NCBI RefSeq assembly: GCF_021730445.1
Contig: NZ_JADNRM010000017.1
Location: forward strand, 1 to 64,000
DNA: 64,000 bases
Source: Phocaeicola faecalis
Lineage (GTDB): Bacteria; Bacteroidota; Bacteroidia; Bacteroidales; Bacteroidaceae
Reading direction: 5' to 3'
In this document: positions 18,108 to 26,170 of the stretch, piece after piece
Position numbering within the stretch: the first letter of the stretch is position 1
Layout of the letters: each line of letters starts with the position of its first letter
Program-made: the position numbers and the translations under genes
The notes under the pieces: generated by a model
Database searches by the model: none
The model's input: only the letters and a program-made list of their open reading frames with translations
Told to the model about the DNA's origin: nothing

Positions 18108-20612
18108 TTATTCCTTGTTTCTCCGCCTTTCGGCAAGCTGCCGGATGGCGGCTTCGATGTCGTCGCCCAGCTTCTCCGCCAGACGGTAAACCTCCACTTT
18201 TTCCGTTTCCTCGGTGGTGTACGCCAGATACTCTTCCGCGCTGACCTCCGTGGCATAGACCGCCGACTGCGTGCCGCCCAAGCCTATCCACACCTCCTTG
18301 TAGAGCCGTGAAGGGTTGTTCGCCATGTTGATGGAGAGTATCTGCGACTTCTCCTTTTCCGTCAGTCCGAGCAACGCCTGTATCTGGTCGAACTTGTTCA
18401 TATATTTCCTTTGGTCAAGCAGGATTTTACAATCCGAGTTGTTGATAATGCTCTCTTTGACCACCGGAGAACTGATAATGTCGTCCACCTCCTGCGTCAC
18501 CACGATTGCCTCGCCGTAATATTTTCTGACCGTCTTATACATATAGCGCAGATATTCAGCCATGTTCGCCGATGAGAGGGCCTTCCAAGCCTCTTCCACG
18601 ATAAGCTGTTTCCGCACGCCTTTCAGCCGCCGCATCTTGTTGATGAAGGCTTCCATGATGATGATGGTCACGACGGGGAACAGTTCGCGGTTTTCTTTAA
18701 TCGAATCTATCTCGAAGACGATGAACCGCTTGCCGAGCAGGTCGATGTTCTCCGTGGAGTTGAGCAGGAAATCGTAACGCCCGCCCCGGTAATACTGCCG
18801 CATGGTGGTGAGCATGTTGTCGATGTTGAAGTCGGACTTCTCCACCTTGATGTCACGCTGTGCCAGTTCCTTGCGGTAGTCGTCACGCATATACTCGTAG
18901 AAGGTGTTGAACGACGGCACGATGCTACGGTCGGATTGGATGCGCTCAATATAGGCACTCACGGCACTGCCCAGCTCGCCGCTCTCCGTCTTTGTCACCT
19001 TGTCGTCCTCCGACTTCCAGAGCGTCAGCAACAGGGTCTTGATGCTGTCCTTCTTCTCCACGTCGAAGATGTAATCGTCGGTGTAGAACGGGTTGAAGCT
19101 GATGGGCTTATCTTCCGTGTAGGTGAAATACACACCGTCCGCTCCGCCTGTCTTGCGTCGGATCATGCCGCACAAGCCCTGATAGGAGTTTCCCGTGTCC
19201 ACCAATACCACATGTGCGCCTTGCTCATAATATTGGCGCACGAGGTGGTTCATGAAGAAAGACTTGCCGCTGCCCGAAGGACCCAGCACGAACTTGTTGC
19301 GGTTGGTCGTGATACCTCGCTTCATGGGCAGGTCGGAGATGTCAAGGTGCAGCGGTTTTCCCGTGAGCCTGTCCACCATCTTGATGCCGAAGGGCGAGAG
19401 CGAGCTGCGGTAGTTGGTTTCCTCTGTGAACAGGCACACCGCCTGTTCGATGAAGGTGTGGAAACTCTCTTCCGCCGGGAAGTCCGCCGCATTGCCGGGT
19501 ATCGCCGCCCAGTAGAGTGTCGGGCAGTCGATGGTGTTGTGGCGCGGCACGCATTCCATGCTTGCCAACTGGCTGCCCACGTCGTTCTTGATATGCTTCA
19601 GTTCCTCCGCATCGTCGCTCCACGCCATGACGTTGAAGTGTGCCCGTACCGAGGTCAGTCCGTAGGAATGGGCTTCGTTCAGGTATTGGTCTATCCACTC
19701 GCGGTTGATGCTGTTGCTCCTTGAATAGCGAGATAGCGACTGCATGTTACGGGCGGACTTCTCGAACTTCTGCAAGGTTTCCTCACTGTTGTCTATCAGC
19801 ACATACTGGTTGTAGATATGGTTGCAGGAGAGCAGAAGCCCCACCGGGGAGGCGAATGACAGTCGGCAGTCACTCCGGTCGGTGGAGAGCTTCTCGTAAC
19901 GGGTGTCGGTAGCCACCTTGCCCGGCAGGTCTTCCGCGTCGGAGAGGGTGTGCAGACACAGGCGGTTGTCGCCGATGCGCATCTCCCTTGCCGAAAGCTC
20001 GATGTCCTGCAAGGTGGTGTCACCTTCCGGCATGAGCGAGAAGTAGCGTTCAATAAGTCCCGTCTTTCCCTCAGTACCCACAATCTCATCGGTGGAGAGG
20101 CGGCGCAGCCTGACAAGCCCGCTGTCGTTCATGATGCGCTCGAACTGTTCGCAGGCTTCCAAGAACTTGGTCGTGGTTTCCCTGTCCAGCTCCTTCGGGA
20201 TGATATGTCCCCGGCACAGCGTGCTGAAATTGCTCTGCATCCGGTTACGCTCCTTTGTTGTCTTGGTCAGGTAGAGGTAGCAGGTGTGTTTCAGGTACGG
20301 ACGCTCGTTGAAGTGACGCTCGAAAGAGCGGCTTAAAAAGCTCATGTCGTCCTTCTGAAGCTCCGGTTTGTAGCGTTCCTTGATGAACCAGTCCTGTTTG
20401 TGGACGACGGAGTAGTCCGGCAGCACCTTGATAGCCTTGCACCAGCAACTGTGTATCGCCTCGTACTCCGCACCCGTCACGGTGTAAAGTTCCGGTAGTT
20501 CCACCTCGAAAGCCACCGTGATGTCGGCGTCCTTTGAGATGATGCAGCCATGCTCCACCGCTAAAAGTGGGAACCTGTTTTCCAGTGTTGTCATTTTCGA
20601 TGTATTCCTCAT
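18108..20612 (-). CDS. traG: TraG, VirB4-like conjugation ATPase
   Basis: An 834-residue protein of the VirB4/TraG (Bacteroides) family. Walker A is LGPSGSGKSFFMNH near residue 440 and Walker B is KQLIVEEAWKAL near 670. It powers assembly or substrate movement in the type IV secretion system. The ATG at 20612 overlaps the traF stop codon (ATGA), so that start is preferred over ATG at 20594. Confidence 0.9.
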   Translation of the reverse strand: MRNTSKMTTLENRFPLLAVEHGCIISKDADITVAFEVELPELYTVTGAEYEAIHSCWCKAIKVLPDYSVVHKQDWFIKERYKPELQKDDMSFLSRSFERHFNERPYLKHTCYLYLTKTTKERNRMQSNFSTLCRGHIIPKELDRETTTKFLEACEQFERIMNDSGLVRLRRLSTDEIVGTEGKTGLIERYFSLMPEGDTTLQDIELSAREMRIGDNRLCLHTLSDAEDLPGKVATDTRYEKLSTDRSDCRLSFASPVGLLLSCNHIYNQYVLIDNSEETLQKFEKSARNMQSLSRYSRSNSINREWIDQYLNEAHSYGLTSVRAHFNVMAWSDDAEELKHIKNDVGSQLASMECVPRHNTIDCPTLYWAAIPGNAADFPAEESFHTFIEQAVCLFTEETNYRSSLSPFGIKMVDRLTGKPLHLDISDLPMKRGITTNRNKFVLGPSGSGKSFFMNHLVRQYYEQGAHVVLVDTGNSYQGLCGMIRRKTGGADGVYFTYTEDKPISFNPFYTDDYIFDVEKKDSIKTLLLTLWKSEDDKVTKTESGELGSAVSAYIERIQSDRSIVPSFNTFYEYMRDDYRKELAQRDIKVEKSDFNIDNMLTTMRQYYRGGRYDFLLNSTENIDLLGKRFIVFEIDSIKENRELFPVVTIIIMEAFINKMRRLKGVRKQLIVEEAWKALSSANMAEYLRYMYKTVRKYYGEAIVVTQEVDDIISSPVVKESIINNSDCKILLDQRKYMNKFDQIQALLGLTEKEKSQILSINMANNPSRLYKEVWIGLGGTQSAVYATEVSAEEYLAYTTEETEKVEVYRLAEKLGDDIEAAIRQLAERRRNKE

Positions 20613-20941
20613 TGTCTTTCTTCCTTTCGTTGTCGTTTGAACAGACGGGTTATCCGCCGCCGGTTGATAAGGTATCGGGGATGGCTCCGTGCCGCTCCTA
20701 ATTTCATCAGCCCGTGTTCACCGTACCGGGCGTTCAGCGCGAAGGTCTGCCATACAAGGAGGGAGGACGATGCCGCGCCGAAGCCGATACATATCCACTG
20801 GTCGATACCGACCATGTAGAGGATGACGAACAGGACGAAGAGAGCCAGCAGACCTCCGCAGAAGATGAAGAGGTACTGTGCCTTCAAGCCCTTGAACTCT
20901 ACCGGACGGCCGATACCCTTGTTGATTGGGTATTCAGCCAT
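20609..20941 (-). CDS. traF: Conjugative transfer protein TraF (DUF4133)
   Basis: A 110-residue membrane protein with two segments (about 26-45 and 50-70). It matches the TraF/DUF4133 family; the position just before the VirB4 homologue suggests a VirB3-like role. It lies 11 bp after traE. Confidence 0.85.
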   Translation of the reverse strand: MAEYPINKGIGRPVEFKGLKAQYLFIFCGGLLALFVLFVILYMVGIDQWICIGFGAASSSLLVWQTFALNARYGEHGLMKLGAARSHPRYLINRRRITRLFKRQRKEERQ

Positions 20942-20951
20942 ACATTATTTA

Positions 20952-21269
20952 TTAAAGGAAGAATGAGCGCAGGATGGTGGCGGCAACAATCAGGAAGATG
21001 CACGCGCCGAACCACGAGGCGGCTGTCTTGCTGGTGTCGGGGTCGCCCGATGAAAACTTGCCGTACACTTTTACGCCCCCGATAAGCCCGACGACTGCAC
21101 CGATGGCGTATATCAGTTTAGTTCCGGGGTCGAAATAAGAACTCACCATAGAGGTGGCTTCGTTGATGCCCGCGATGCCGTTTCCCTGCGCGAAAGCGGA
21201 GGCGGTTGCGGCGATGACAAGTGCCGCGGAGAGGATTGCTTTTCTGTTTTTCAAGATGTTCTTGTTCAT
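20952..21269 (-). CDS. traE: Conjugative transfer protein TraE (DUF4134)
   Basis: A 105-residue protein with a signal peptide (about 1-27, ATASAFAQ) and two further hydrophobic segments. It matches the TraE/DUF4134 family and resembles VirB2-type pilin subunits in size and topology. Confidence 0.85.
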   Translation of the reverse strand: MNKNILKNRKAILSAALVIAATASAFAQGNGIAGINEATSMVSSYFDPGTKLIYAIGAVVGLIGGVKVYGKFSSGDPDTSKTAASWFGACIFLIVAATILRSFFL

Positions 21270-21470
21270 AAACTGTTCTTGTTTTTTGCCGTCAAAAGGG
21301 TGGATGGTCCTTTGTCGGGCGGTTGATACTTTGTTTCTTTACTTTGGTTTTAGTGGATGCCCGTTTGTTTCCACGGACGTGGGCGTGTCCGTTGCGGATG
21401 GGGATGCGCCTTGCGTTTCCTCGCCGCGTGGGTTGATGTCATTCTTTCATGTTCATTTCTTTTATTGTTG

Positions 21471-22199
21471 TCATACATAGTTGCGAATGTCGAACTCCTC
21501 GATGTTGTCCGGCACGACGAACTCCTTTTCAGATTTCTTCAGCCGAATCTCGATAAGCCCCTTGATGCGGATGCCTATCTCCGAAGAGCCTTCCATCATT
21601 TTCTCGTACAACTCCGTGCCCTCCATGTCGGTGAACACCTTAGCCGCCTTTTCACGTTCCGCCTGTGTCGCGTCCGGGTTTTTGGCGGTCTTGCAGGCGT
21701 CGTCAATCTCGTCAAAGCTGCTGCCCGAAGCCCGTGGCGTGTCCGAGGCGTCCTCTTCCGGTTCGTCGTCCCCGTATCCCAGTTCCTCCGGCGGTATGCT
21801 CGTGAAGGTCTCATCGAGTTTTTCCTCCGGGACTTGTGCCGGGCGGGATGCGTTTCCCGTTTTTCCGTCGTCAAAAGTAGCCTCTTCCTCCGACAGCTCA
21901 ATGCCTTTTTCAATAGTGGCGGCTTCTTGCGTCGGTATGGCAGCGGTTGTCCGGGTGGATGCCATCCTGAAACGGCTCTTGCCGATGATGTCCGCCTTTT
22001 CCGCAGGGACTTCCTCGTGTGCCGCTATGCGTTTAGCCTCATTCCCGTCCAGTGACCGCCATAATCCGACAATGCCCTTGAAGAAGCGGACAATCCGCGT
22101 GTCCATGATGCGCTCGTAAAGGAGCAGGAACAGGAACCAGAGGTTGCAGCCGACCGATACCGCCAGCAGAATGTCTGTCATGCTGATTGTGTAATTCAT
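21471..22199 (-). CDS. traD: Conjugative transfer protein TraD
   Basis: A 242-residue protein with one N-terminal membrane segment (about residues 8-27, ILLAVSVGCNLWFLFLLLY) and a long acidic cytoplasmic-type tail. It corresponds to traD of CTnDOT-type elements by position. ATG at 22199 is preferred to a longer frame that enters traC. A 200-bp spacer separates it from traE, with the shared CCAAAGTA leader word inside. Confidence 0.75.
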   Translation of the reverse strand: MNYTISMTDILLAVSVGCNLWFLFLLLYERIMDTRIVRFFKGIVGLWRSLDGNEAKRIAAHEEVPAEKADIIGKSRFRMASTRTTAAIPTQEAATIEKGIELSEEEATFDDGKTGNASRPAQVPEEKLDETFTSIPPEELGYGDDEPEEDASDTPRASGSSFDEIDDACKTAKNPDATQAEREKAAKVFTDMEGTELYEKMMEGSSEIGIRIKGLIEIRLKKSEKEFVVPDNIEEFDIRNYV

Positions 22200-22215
22200 A
22201 TCCTTCCGTTTTTGG

Positions 22216-22575
22216 TTAGAATACTGAATTGTAATTTCGGGCATAAAGGCTCTTTATCGCATCTTCGCACTGGTTGAAGTGGTGCGTCAGCACATGGTCG
22301 ATGTAAGCGGACAGCGTAAGCCGGTCATGCCCGATTACACGGGTGATACGCATGATACGCTCGTGGTACTCCGGGCGCACATACGCCATCTTCCCCTCAC
22401 GTGCCTTTACTTCCGGGTCGCGGATGAACAGGCGTTCATAGTCCTTCTCACTGCATTTGCCGCTTACCGGGACAGGCGACAGTATTTCCACACTCGCCTG
22501 CACTTGGGTAAACATACCTCCGCAGTCTTGCTGTGGTCTTTTTTCATTCGGTGTCATTTCTTTTTCCATTTTCAA
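22216..22575 (-). CDS. traC: TraC, DUF3408-type DNA-binding-like protein
   Basis: A 119-residue protein. Its C-terminal half (YVRPEYHERIMRITRVIGHDRLTLSAYIDHVLTHHF) has the ribbon-helix-helix-like DUF3408 pattern shared with TraB next door. ATG at 22569 is an alternative start. It overlaps the traB stop by 4 bp. Confidence 0.78.
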   Translation of the reverse strand: MKMEKEMTPNEKRPQQDCGGMFTQVQASVEILSPVPVSGKCSEKDYERLFIRDPEVKAREGKMAYVRPEYHERIMRITRVIGHDRLTLSAYIDHVLTHHFNQCEDAIKSLYARNYNSVF

Positions 22576-23018
22576 ATCAGATCTTCACGTTGTTTCTTGT
22601 ACAGTTCGTTGATTCTCTCCTTGTGCTGTTCCAGATGCTGGCGCAGCACGGTATCCACATATCCGCCTACTGAGATTTCCCCTCCGGCGATGTCGTTCAC
22701 GATTCTGAGGATCTTGCCGTGGACGTCACGGCTGATATAGACACATTGGCGGGTCTTTATCTCGTTGCGGCGCAGGAATAGCTCGTTGTAGTCCTCGTCC
22801 TGCCTTTTCCGGCGTCCACTTTCCCTCTGCGCTTTTTCCCGTGTTACGGGTTGCACAGGAGATGGTTCCGGTGCGGCGGTGTCCTCTTCGGTCGGTGCAG
22901 CTGCGGGTACTTCCTGTGCGGGGCGCAGTGTCCCGTCCTGTGTGCGCCGCCCGATGGAGGCTAACAGCAGTTCCTCGTCGATGCCTTCCGTGTTCACTTT
23001 CCTGCTGCCCATGCTCAC
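22572..23018 (-). CDS. traB: TraB, DUF3408-type protein
   Basis: A 148-residue protein with a Pro/Ala/Glu-rich linker and a C-terminal DUF3408-like domain (VYISRDVHGKILRIVNDIAGGEISVGGYVDTVL). It is a divergent paralogue of TraC. It overlaps the traA stop by 4 bp. Confidence 0.78.
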   Translation of the reverse strand: MSMGSRKVNTEGIDEELLLASIGRRTQDGTLRPAQEVPAAAPTEEDTAAPEPSPVQPVTREKAQRESGRRKRQDEDYNELFLRRNEIKTRQCVYISRDVHGKILRIVNDIAGGEISVGGYVDTVLRQHLEQHKERINELYKKQREDLI

Positions 23019-23776
23019 TGCGGTCTGATGATGTCGCTTATCTCTTCGGAAAACTCCCGGATGCCACTCCCTTTCAGCAGTGCCGTGTCCATCGGGAAGA
23101 TGGTGGAGCGGAAAACGCTCTTGCGCTCTTCCGAAAGGTCACGGCGGAACTTCTTGCTGTCGGGCAAGCGGGTGGAAAGTACCGGAAAGCCCATTTCGGC
23201 TATCACTTCCTCGTAGATGCCGTACAAGTCGTTCCTCTCCCTGCCGTCCACCATCGTCCAGAACAGATGCAGCCCCTTTGTTTTCGCCTGTCCGGTAGTC
23301 ATCAGCCTGTCGCGGAACATCGTGACGAATTTCAGGGTACTCTCCACGACAAAGCGGTCGGCACTCAGCGGAGTGAAAATGTAGTCCATCTGCGAGAGCG
23401 TCTTTATCACGCCGTTGCTTCGGAGTGTGCCGGGCATGTCGAAGAACACCACGTCGGGTTTCACGTCCTCAGTGGCAATCATCCTCTCGGCATCGTCGAG
23501 GGCGTTCACCGCATTGCTTTTGACGATGGTGTAGGCGTTCTTTTTGATCCGGCGGAAATGGTCGCAAGCGAGAGCCTTGAAGTAGGTGCTGCTGTCGATA
23601 AGCCCCATTTCGTGTTCGCGCAGCCCGTGGATGCTGTGCTGCGGGTCGTCGCAGTCCACGACGGCGACATTGTAGCCTTTCACGTTGTGCAGGTAGCTGG
23701 CGGCAAGTGCCGTGACAGTGGATTTGCCGATGCCACCTTTCTGTGTTGCGAATGCAACGAAGATTTCCTTACTCAT
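23015..23776 (-). CDS. traA: TraA, ParA/MinD-type ATPase
   Basis: A 253-residue protein with a deviant Walker A (KGGIGKST, residues 13-20) and a ParA-like Walker B region (DVVFFDMPG). It is the first gene of the tra operon in CTnDOT-type elements. It may position the element or the transfer apparatus. The frame stays open upstream to 24100, but ATG at 23776 gives the standard family length and an A/T-rich start region. Confidence 0.85.
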   Translation of the reverse strand: MSKEIFVAFATQKGGIGKSTVTALAASYLHNVKGYNVAVVDCDDPQHSIHGLREHEMGLIDSSTYFKALACDHFRRIKKNAYTIVKSNAVNALDDAERMIATEDVKPDVVFFDMPGTLRSNGVIKTLSQMDYIFTPLSADRFVVESTLKFVTMFRDRLMTTGQAKTKGLHLFWTMVDGRERNDLYGIYEEVIAEMGFPVLSTRLPDSKKFRRDLSEERKSVFRSTIFPMDTALLKGSGIREFSEEISDIIRPQ

Positions 23777-24212
23777 AGTTCCATTTATTTTAATTGTTGA
23801 TGATTTGTTTTTCTGTTTCCATACGGATTTGGCTGTCGCACCATCCGCTTCCGTGACTACACACGCAGGCGGGTCGTCGCGTATCCGGTTCTGTGGTGAA
23901 GCGGTGCGTCGGACAAATGGTGATTGACGACATTGCGTCATGAAGTCATTGAATCCATACGTCACCGAATTGTCGGAGAACCGGGTTTCCGACGGTTCGG
24001 GTATCCGTTTCGGCAAGTATCCGAAGAAGCGGATTTCCGGGTATTTGAATGTTCCGTTTATCATATCTTCAAATCGTTCGTTTCTTGAATCATGCTGCAA
24101 ATAAACAAGTATATTTTGGAACCTGTATCACTTCTCCGGCAAGTGGCGGCACGTTGCGCCGGTTGGCAGTCATTGACCGGGTCAAGCATCTGTCCGATAC
24201 CGCTTTAAGGGC

Positions 24213-24222
24213 GTAACTTTGC
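24213..24222 (+). promoter_or_regulatory. GTAACTTTGC: -7 box upstream of mobA, identical to the att core
   Basis: TAACTTTG (24214-24221) fits the Bacteroides -7 box and would give a leader of about 260 nt before mobA. The full 10-mer equals the right-end att core at 54508. No clear -33 element is seen 19-21 nt upstream. Confidence 0.5.
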
Positions 24223-24340
24223 ACCCGGACAGCAGGGTTCGCCGATGACGCGCGGCCCGGAGTCCTGAAAGGTATTTTCCCAATCCGTCCCCTGACGGAT
24301 TTTTATGTTCACCTGAACATAGCAAGATGTCTTTTCAGCC

Positions 24341-24358
24341 GCTCAAAATATTTTGAGC
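24341..24358. repeat. Perfect 18-bp palindrome in the mob/tra intergenic region
   Basis: GCTCAAAATATTTTGAGC is its own complement. It is a candidate binding site for a dimeric regulator or relaxosome protein. It lies 128 bp before the mobA start. Confidence 0.75.
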
Positions 24359-24485
24359 AGCCACGAAAAGCACTTGCCCTTGCAGGGGGCGGGCTTTCCC
24401 TCCGAAGTCGGGAAGCCTTTCAGAACTGCGGTGCTGTAATCCGAAGCGGCGGCTTATGCCGTCAATCCGCTAAATCCAAAGTAAT

Positions 24486-24914
24486 ATGAAAGAGAAAAGG
24501 AAAAGCAAATCAGGGAGAAATCCCAAACTTGATCCGGCGGTGTACCGGTACACCGTCCGTTTCAACGAGGAGGAACACAACCGTTTCCTCGCCATGTTCG
24601 GAAAATCGGGTGTCTATGCACGGTCTGTTTTCCTCAAAGCGCACTTCTTCGGGCAACCGTTCAAGGTGCTGAAGGTGGACAAGACGTTGGTGGACTATTA
24701 CACCAAACTGTCGGATTTTCATGCACAATTCCGTGCCGTGGGTACGAATTACAACCAAGTCGTGAAGGAACTGAGGCTGCATTTTTCAGAGAAAAAGGCG
24801 ATGGCGTTGCTCTACAAATTAGAGCAACACACCGTCGAACTCGTGAAACTGAGCCGCCGGATTGTGGAACTTTCAAGGGAAATGGAGGCAAAATGGTCGC
24901 AAAAATCAGTGTAG
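24486..24914 (+). CDS. mobA: MobA, relaxosome accessory protein
   Basis: A 142-residue basic protein with an N-terminal RHH-like part (YTVRFNEEEHNRFLAMF) and a helical C-terminus. It matches the MobA/plasmid mobilisation (MobC-like) accessory proteins of Bacteroides conjugative transposons, which help the relaxase bind oriT. It is preceded by the shared leader CCGCTAAATCCAAAGTAAT-ATG. Its 3' end overlaps mobB by 22 bp. Confidence 0.82.
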   Translation: MKEKRKSKSGRNPKLDPAVYRYTVRFNEEEHNRFLAMFGKSGVYARSVFLKAHFFGQPFKVLKVDKTLVDYYTKLSDFHAQFRAVGTNYNQVVKELRLHFSEKKAMALLYKLEQHTVELVKLSRRIVELSREMEAKWSQKSV

Positions 24915-26140
24915 GAAGTTCGTTGTACGGCGCGATTGCCTACAACGGGGAGAAGATTAACGAGGCGCAGGGGCGGCTTCTCACCCCCAACCGCATCTAC
25001 AATGACGGTTCGGGAACGGTGGACATAGGCAAGGCGATGGAGGGTTTTCTCACCTTCCTGCCACCGCAGATGAAGATCGAGAAGCCGGTGGTGCATATCT
25101 CTCTCAACCCGCACCCGGAGGATGTGCTGACCGATATTGAGTTGCAGAATATCGCCCGCGAGTATCTGGAAAAACTCGGTTTCGGAAACCAGCCTTATCT
25201 TGTATTCAAGCACGAGGACATCGACCGCCACCACCTGCACATCGTGACGGTCAACGTGGACGAGAACGGGAAAAGGCTCAACCGGGATTTTCTCTACCGC
25301 CGCAGCGACCGTATCCGCAGGGAACTGGAACAGAAGTACGGATTGCATCCGGCAGAACGTAAAAATCAGAGATTGGATAATCCGTTGCGCAAGGTGGCCG
25401 CATCGGCAGGTGATGTGAAGAAGCAGGTAGGCAACACCGTGAAGGCTCTGAATGGGCAGTACCGTTTCCAGACGATGGGCGAATACCGTGCGCTCCTTTC
25501 CTTATATAATATGACGGTGGAGGAAGCGAGGGGCAACGTGCGCGGACGGGAGTATCACGGGCTGGTCTATTCCGTCACGGACGACAAGGGTAACAAGGTG
25601 GGCAACCCGTTCAAATCCTCGCTTTTCGGGAAGTCCGCAGGCTATGAAGCCGTACAGAAGAAGTTTGTCCGTTCCAAATCGGAAATCAAGGATAGGAAAC
25701 TGGCAGACATGACGAAACGCACCGTCCTTTCCGTGCTGCAAGGCACTTATGACAAGGACAAATTTGTATCCCAACTCAAAGAGAAGGGCATCGACACCGT
25801 ACTGCGCTACACAGAGGAAGGGCGCATCTATGGGGCTACCTTCATCGACCACCGCACGGGATGCGTGCTGAACGGTTCGCGCATGGGTAAGGAGCTTTCG
25901 GCGAATGCCTTGCAGGAACACTTCACCCTGCCATACGCCGGACAACCGCCGATACCGCTATCCATCCCTGTGGATGCTGCGGACAAGGCACACGGGCAGA
26001 CCGCCTACGACAGTGAAGATATATCGGGCGGTATGGGCTTGCTCACTCCCGAAGGTCCGGCGGTAGATGCCGAGGAAGAGGCTTTCATCCGGGCGATGAA
26101 GCGCAAAAAGAAGAAAAAACGCAAGGGCTTGGGTATGTAA
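24893..26140 (+). CDS. mobB: MobB relaxase
   Basis: A 415-residue relaxase/mobilisation nuclease. The metal-binding histidine motif is clear (KHEDIDRHHLHIV, with H107, H113, H114 and H116). Tyr12 or Tyr17 in the N-terminal SLYGAIAYN may be the nicking residue. It would cut oriT and pilot the single strand into the recipient. The C-terminus is lysine-rich. It overlaps mobA and is followed 30 bp later by mobC. Confidence 0.88.
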   Translation: MVAKISVGSSLYGAIAYNGEKINEAQGRLLTPNRIYNDGSGTVDIGKAMEGFLTFLPPQMKIEKPVVHISLNPHPEDVLTDIELQNIAREYLEKLGFGNQPYLVFKHEDIDRHHLHIVTVNVDENGKRLNRDFLYRRSDRIRRELEQKYGLHPAERKNQRLDNPLRKVAASAGDVKKQVGNTVKALNGQYRFQTMGEYRALLSLYNMTVEEARGNVRGREYHGLVYSVTDDKGNKVGNPFKSSLFGKSAGYEAVQKKFVRSKSEIKDRKLADMTKRTVLSVLQGTYDKDKFVSQLKEKGIDTVLRYTEEGRIYGATFIDHRTGCVLNGSRMGKELSANALQEHFTLPYAGQPPIPLSIPVDAADKAHGQTAYDSEDISGGMGLLTPEGPAVDAEEEAFIRAMKRKKKKKRKGLGM

Positions 26141-26170
26141 TCAGAGTATCAACAATTAAAAAATCAATGT

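Larger units (their letters stand above)
23777..24485. other. Divergent tra/mob intergenic region; probable oriT and tra promoter
   Basis: This 709-bp region lies between the divergent traA and mobA genes. It has an 18-bp perfect palindrome (24341-24358), TGTTCA-CC-TGAACA (24306-24319), the inverted pair GGCTTTCCC/GGGAAGCC (about 24392-24416), and a sequence identical to the right att core (24213-24222). In this family the origin of transfer lies close to mobA/mobB, so oriT is inferred to be here. The exact nick site cannot be read by eye. Confidence 0.6.

Noticed and set aside
24213-24222. Internal GTAACTTTGC as a true element junction
   Set aside because: The flanking genes traA and mobA are in standard ICE order, so no junction is expected here.
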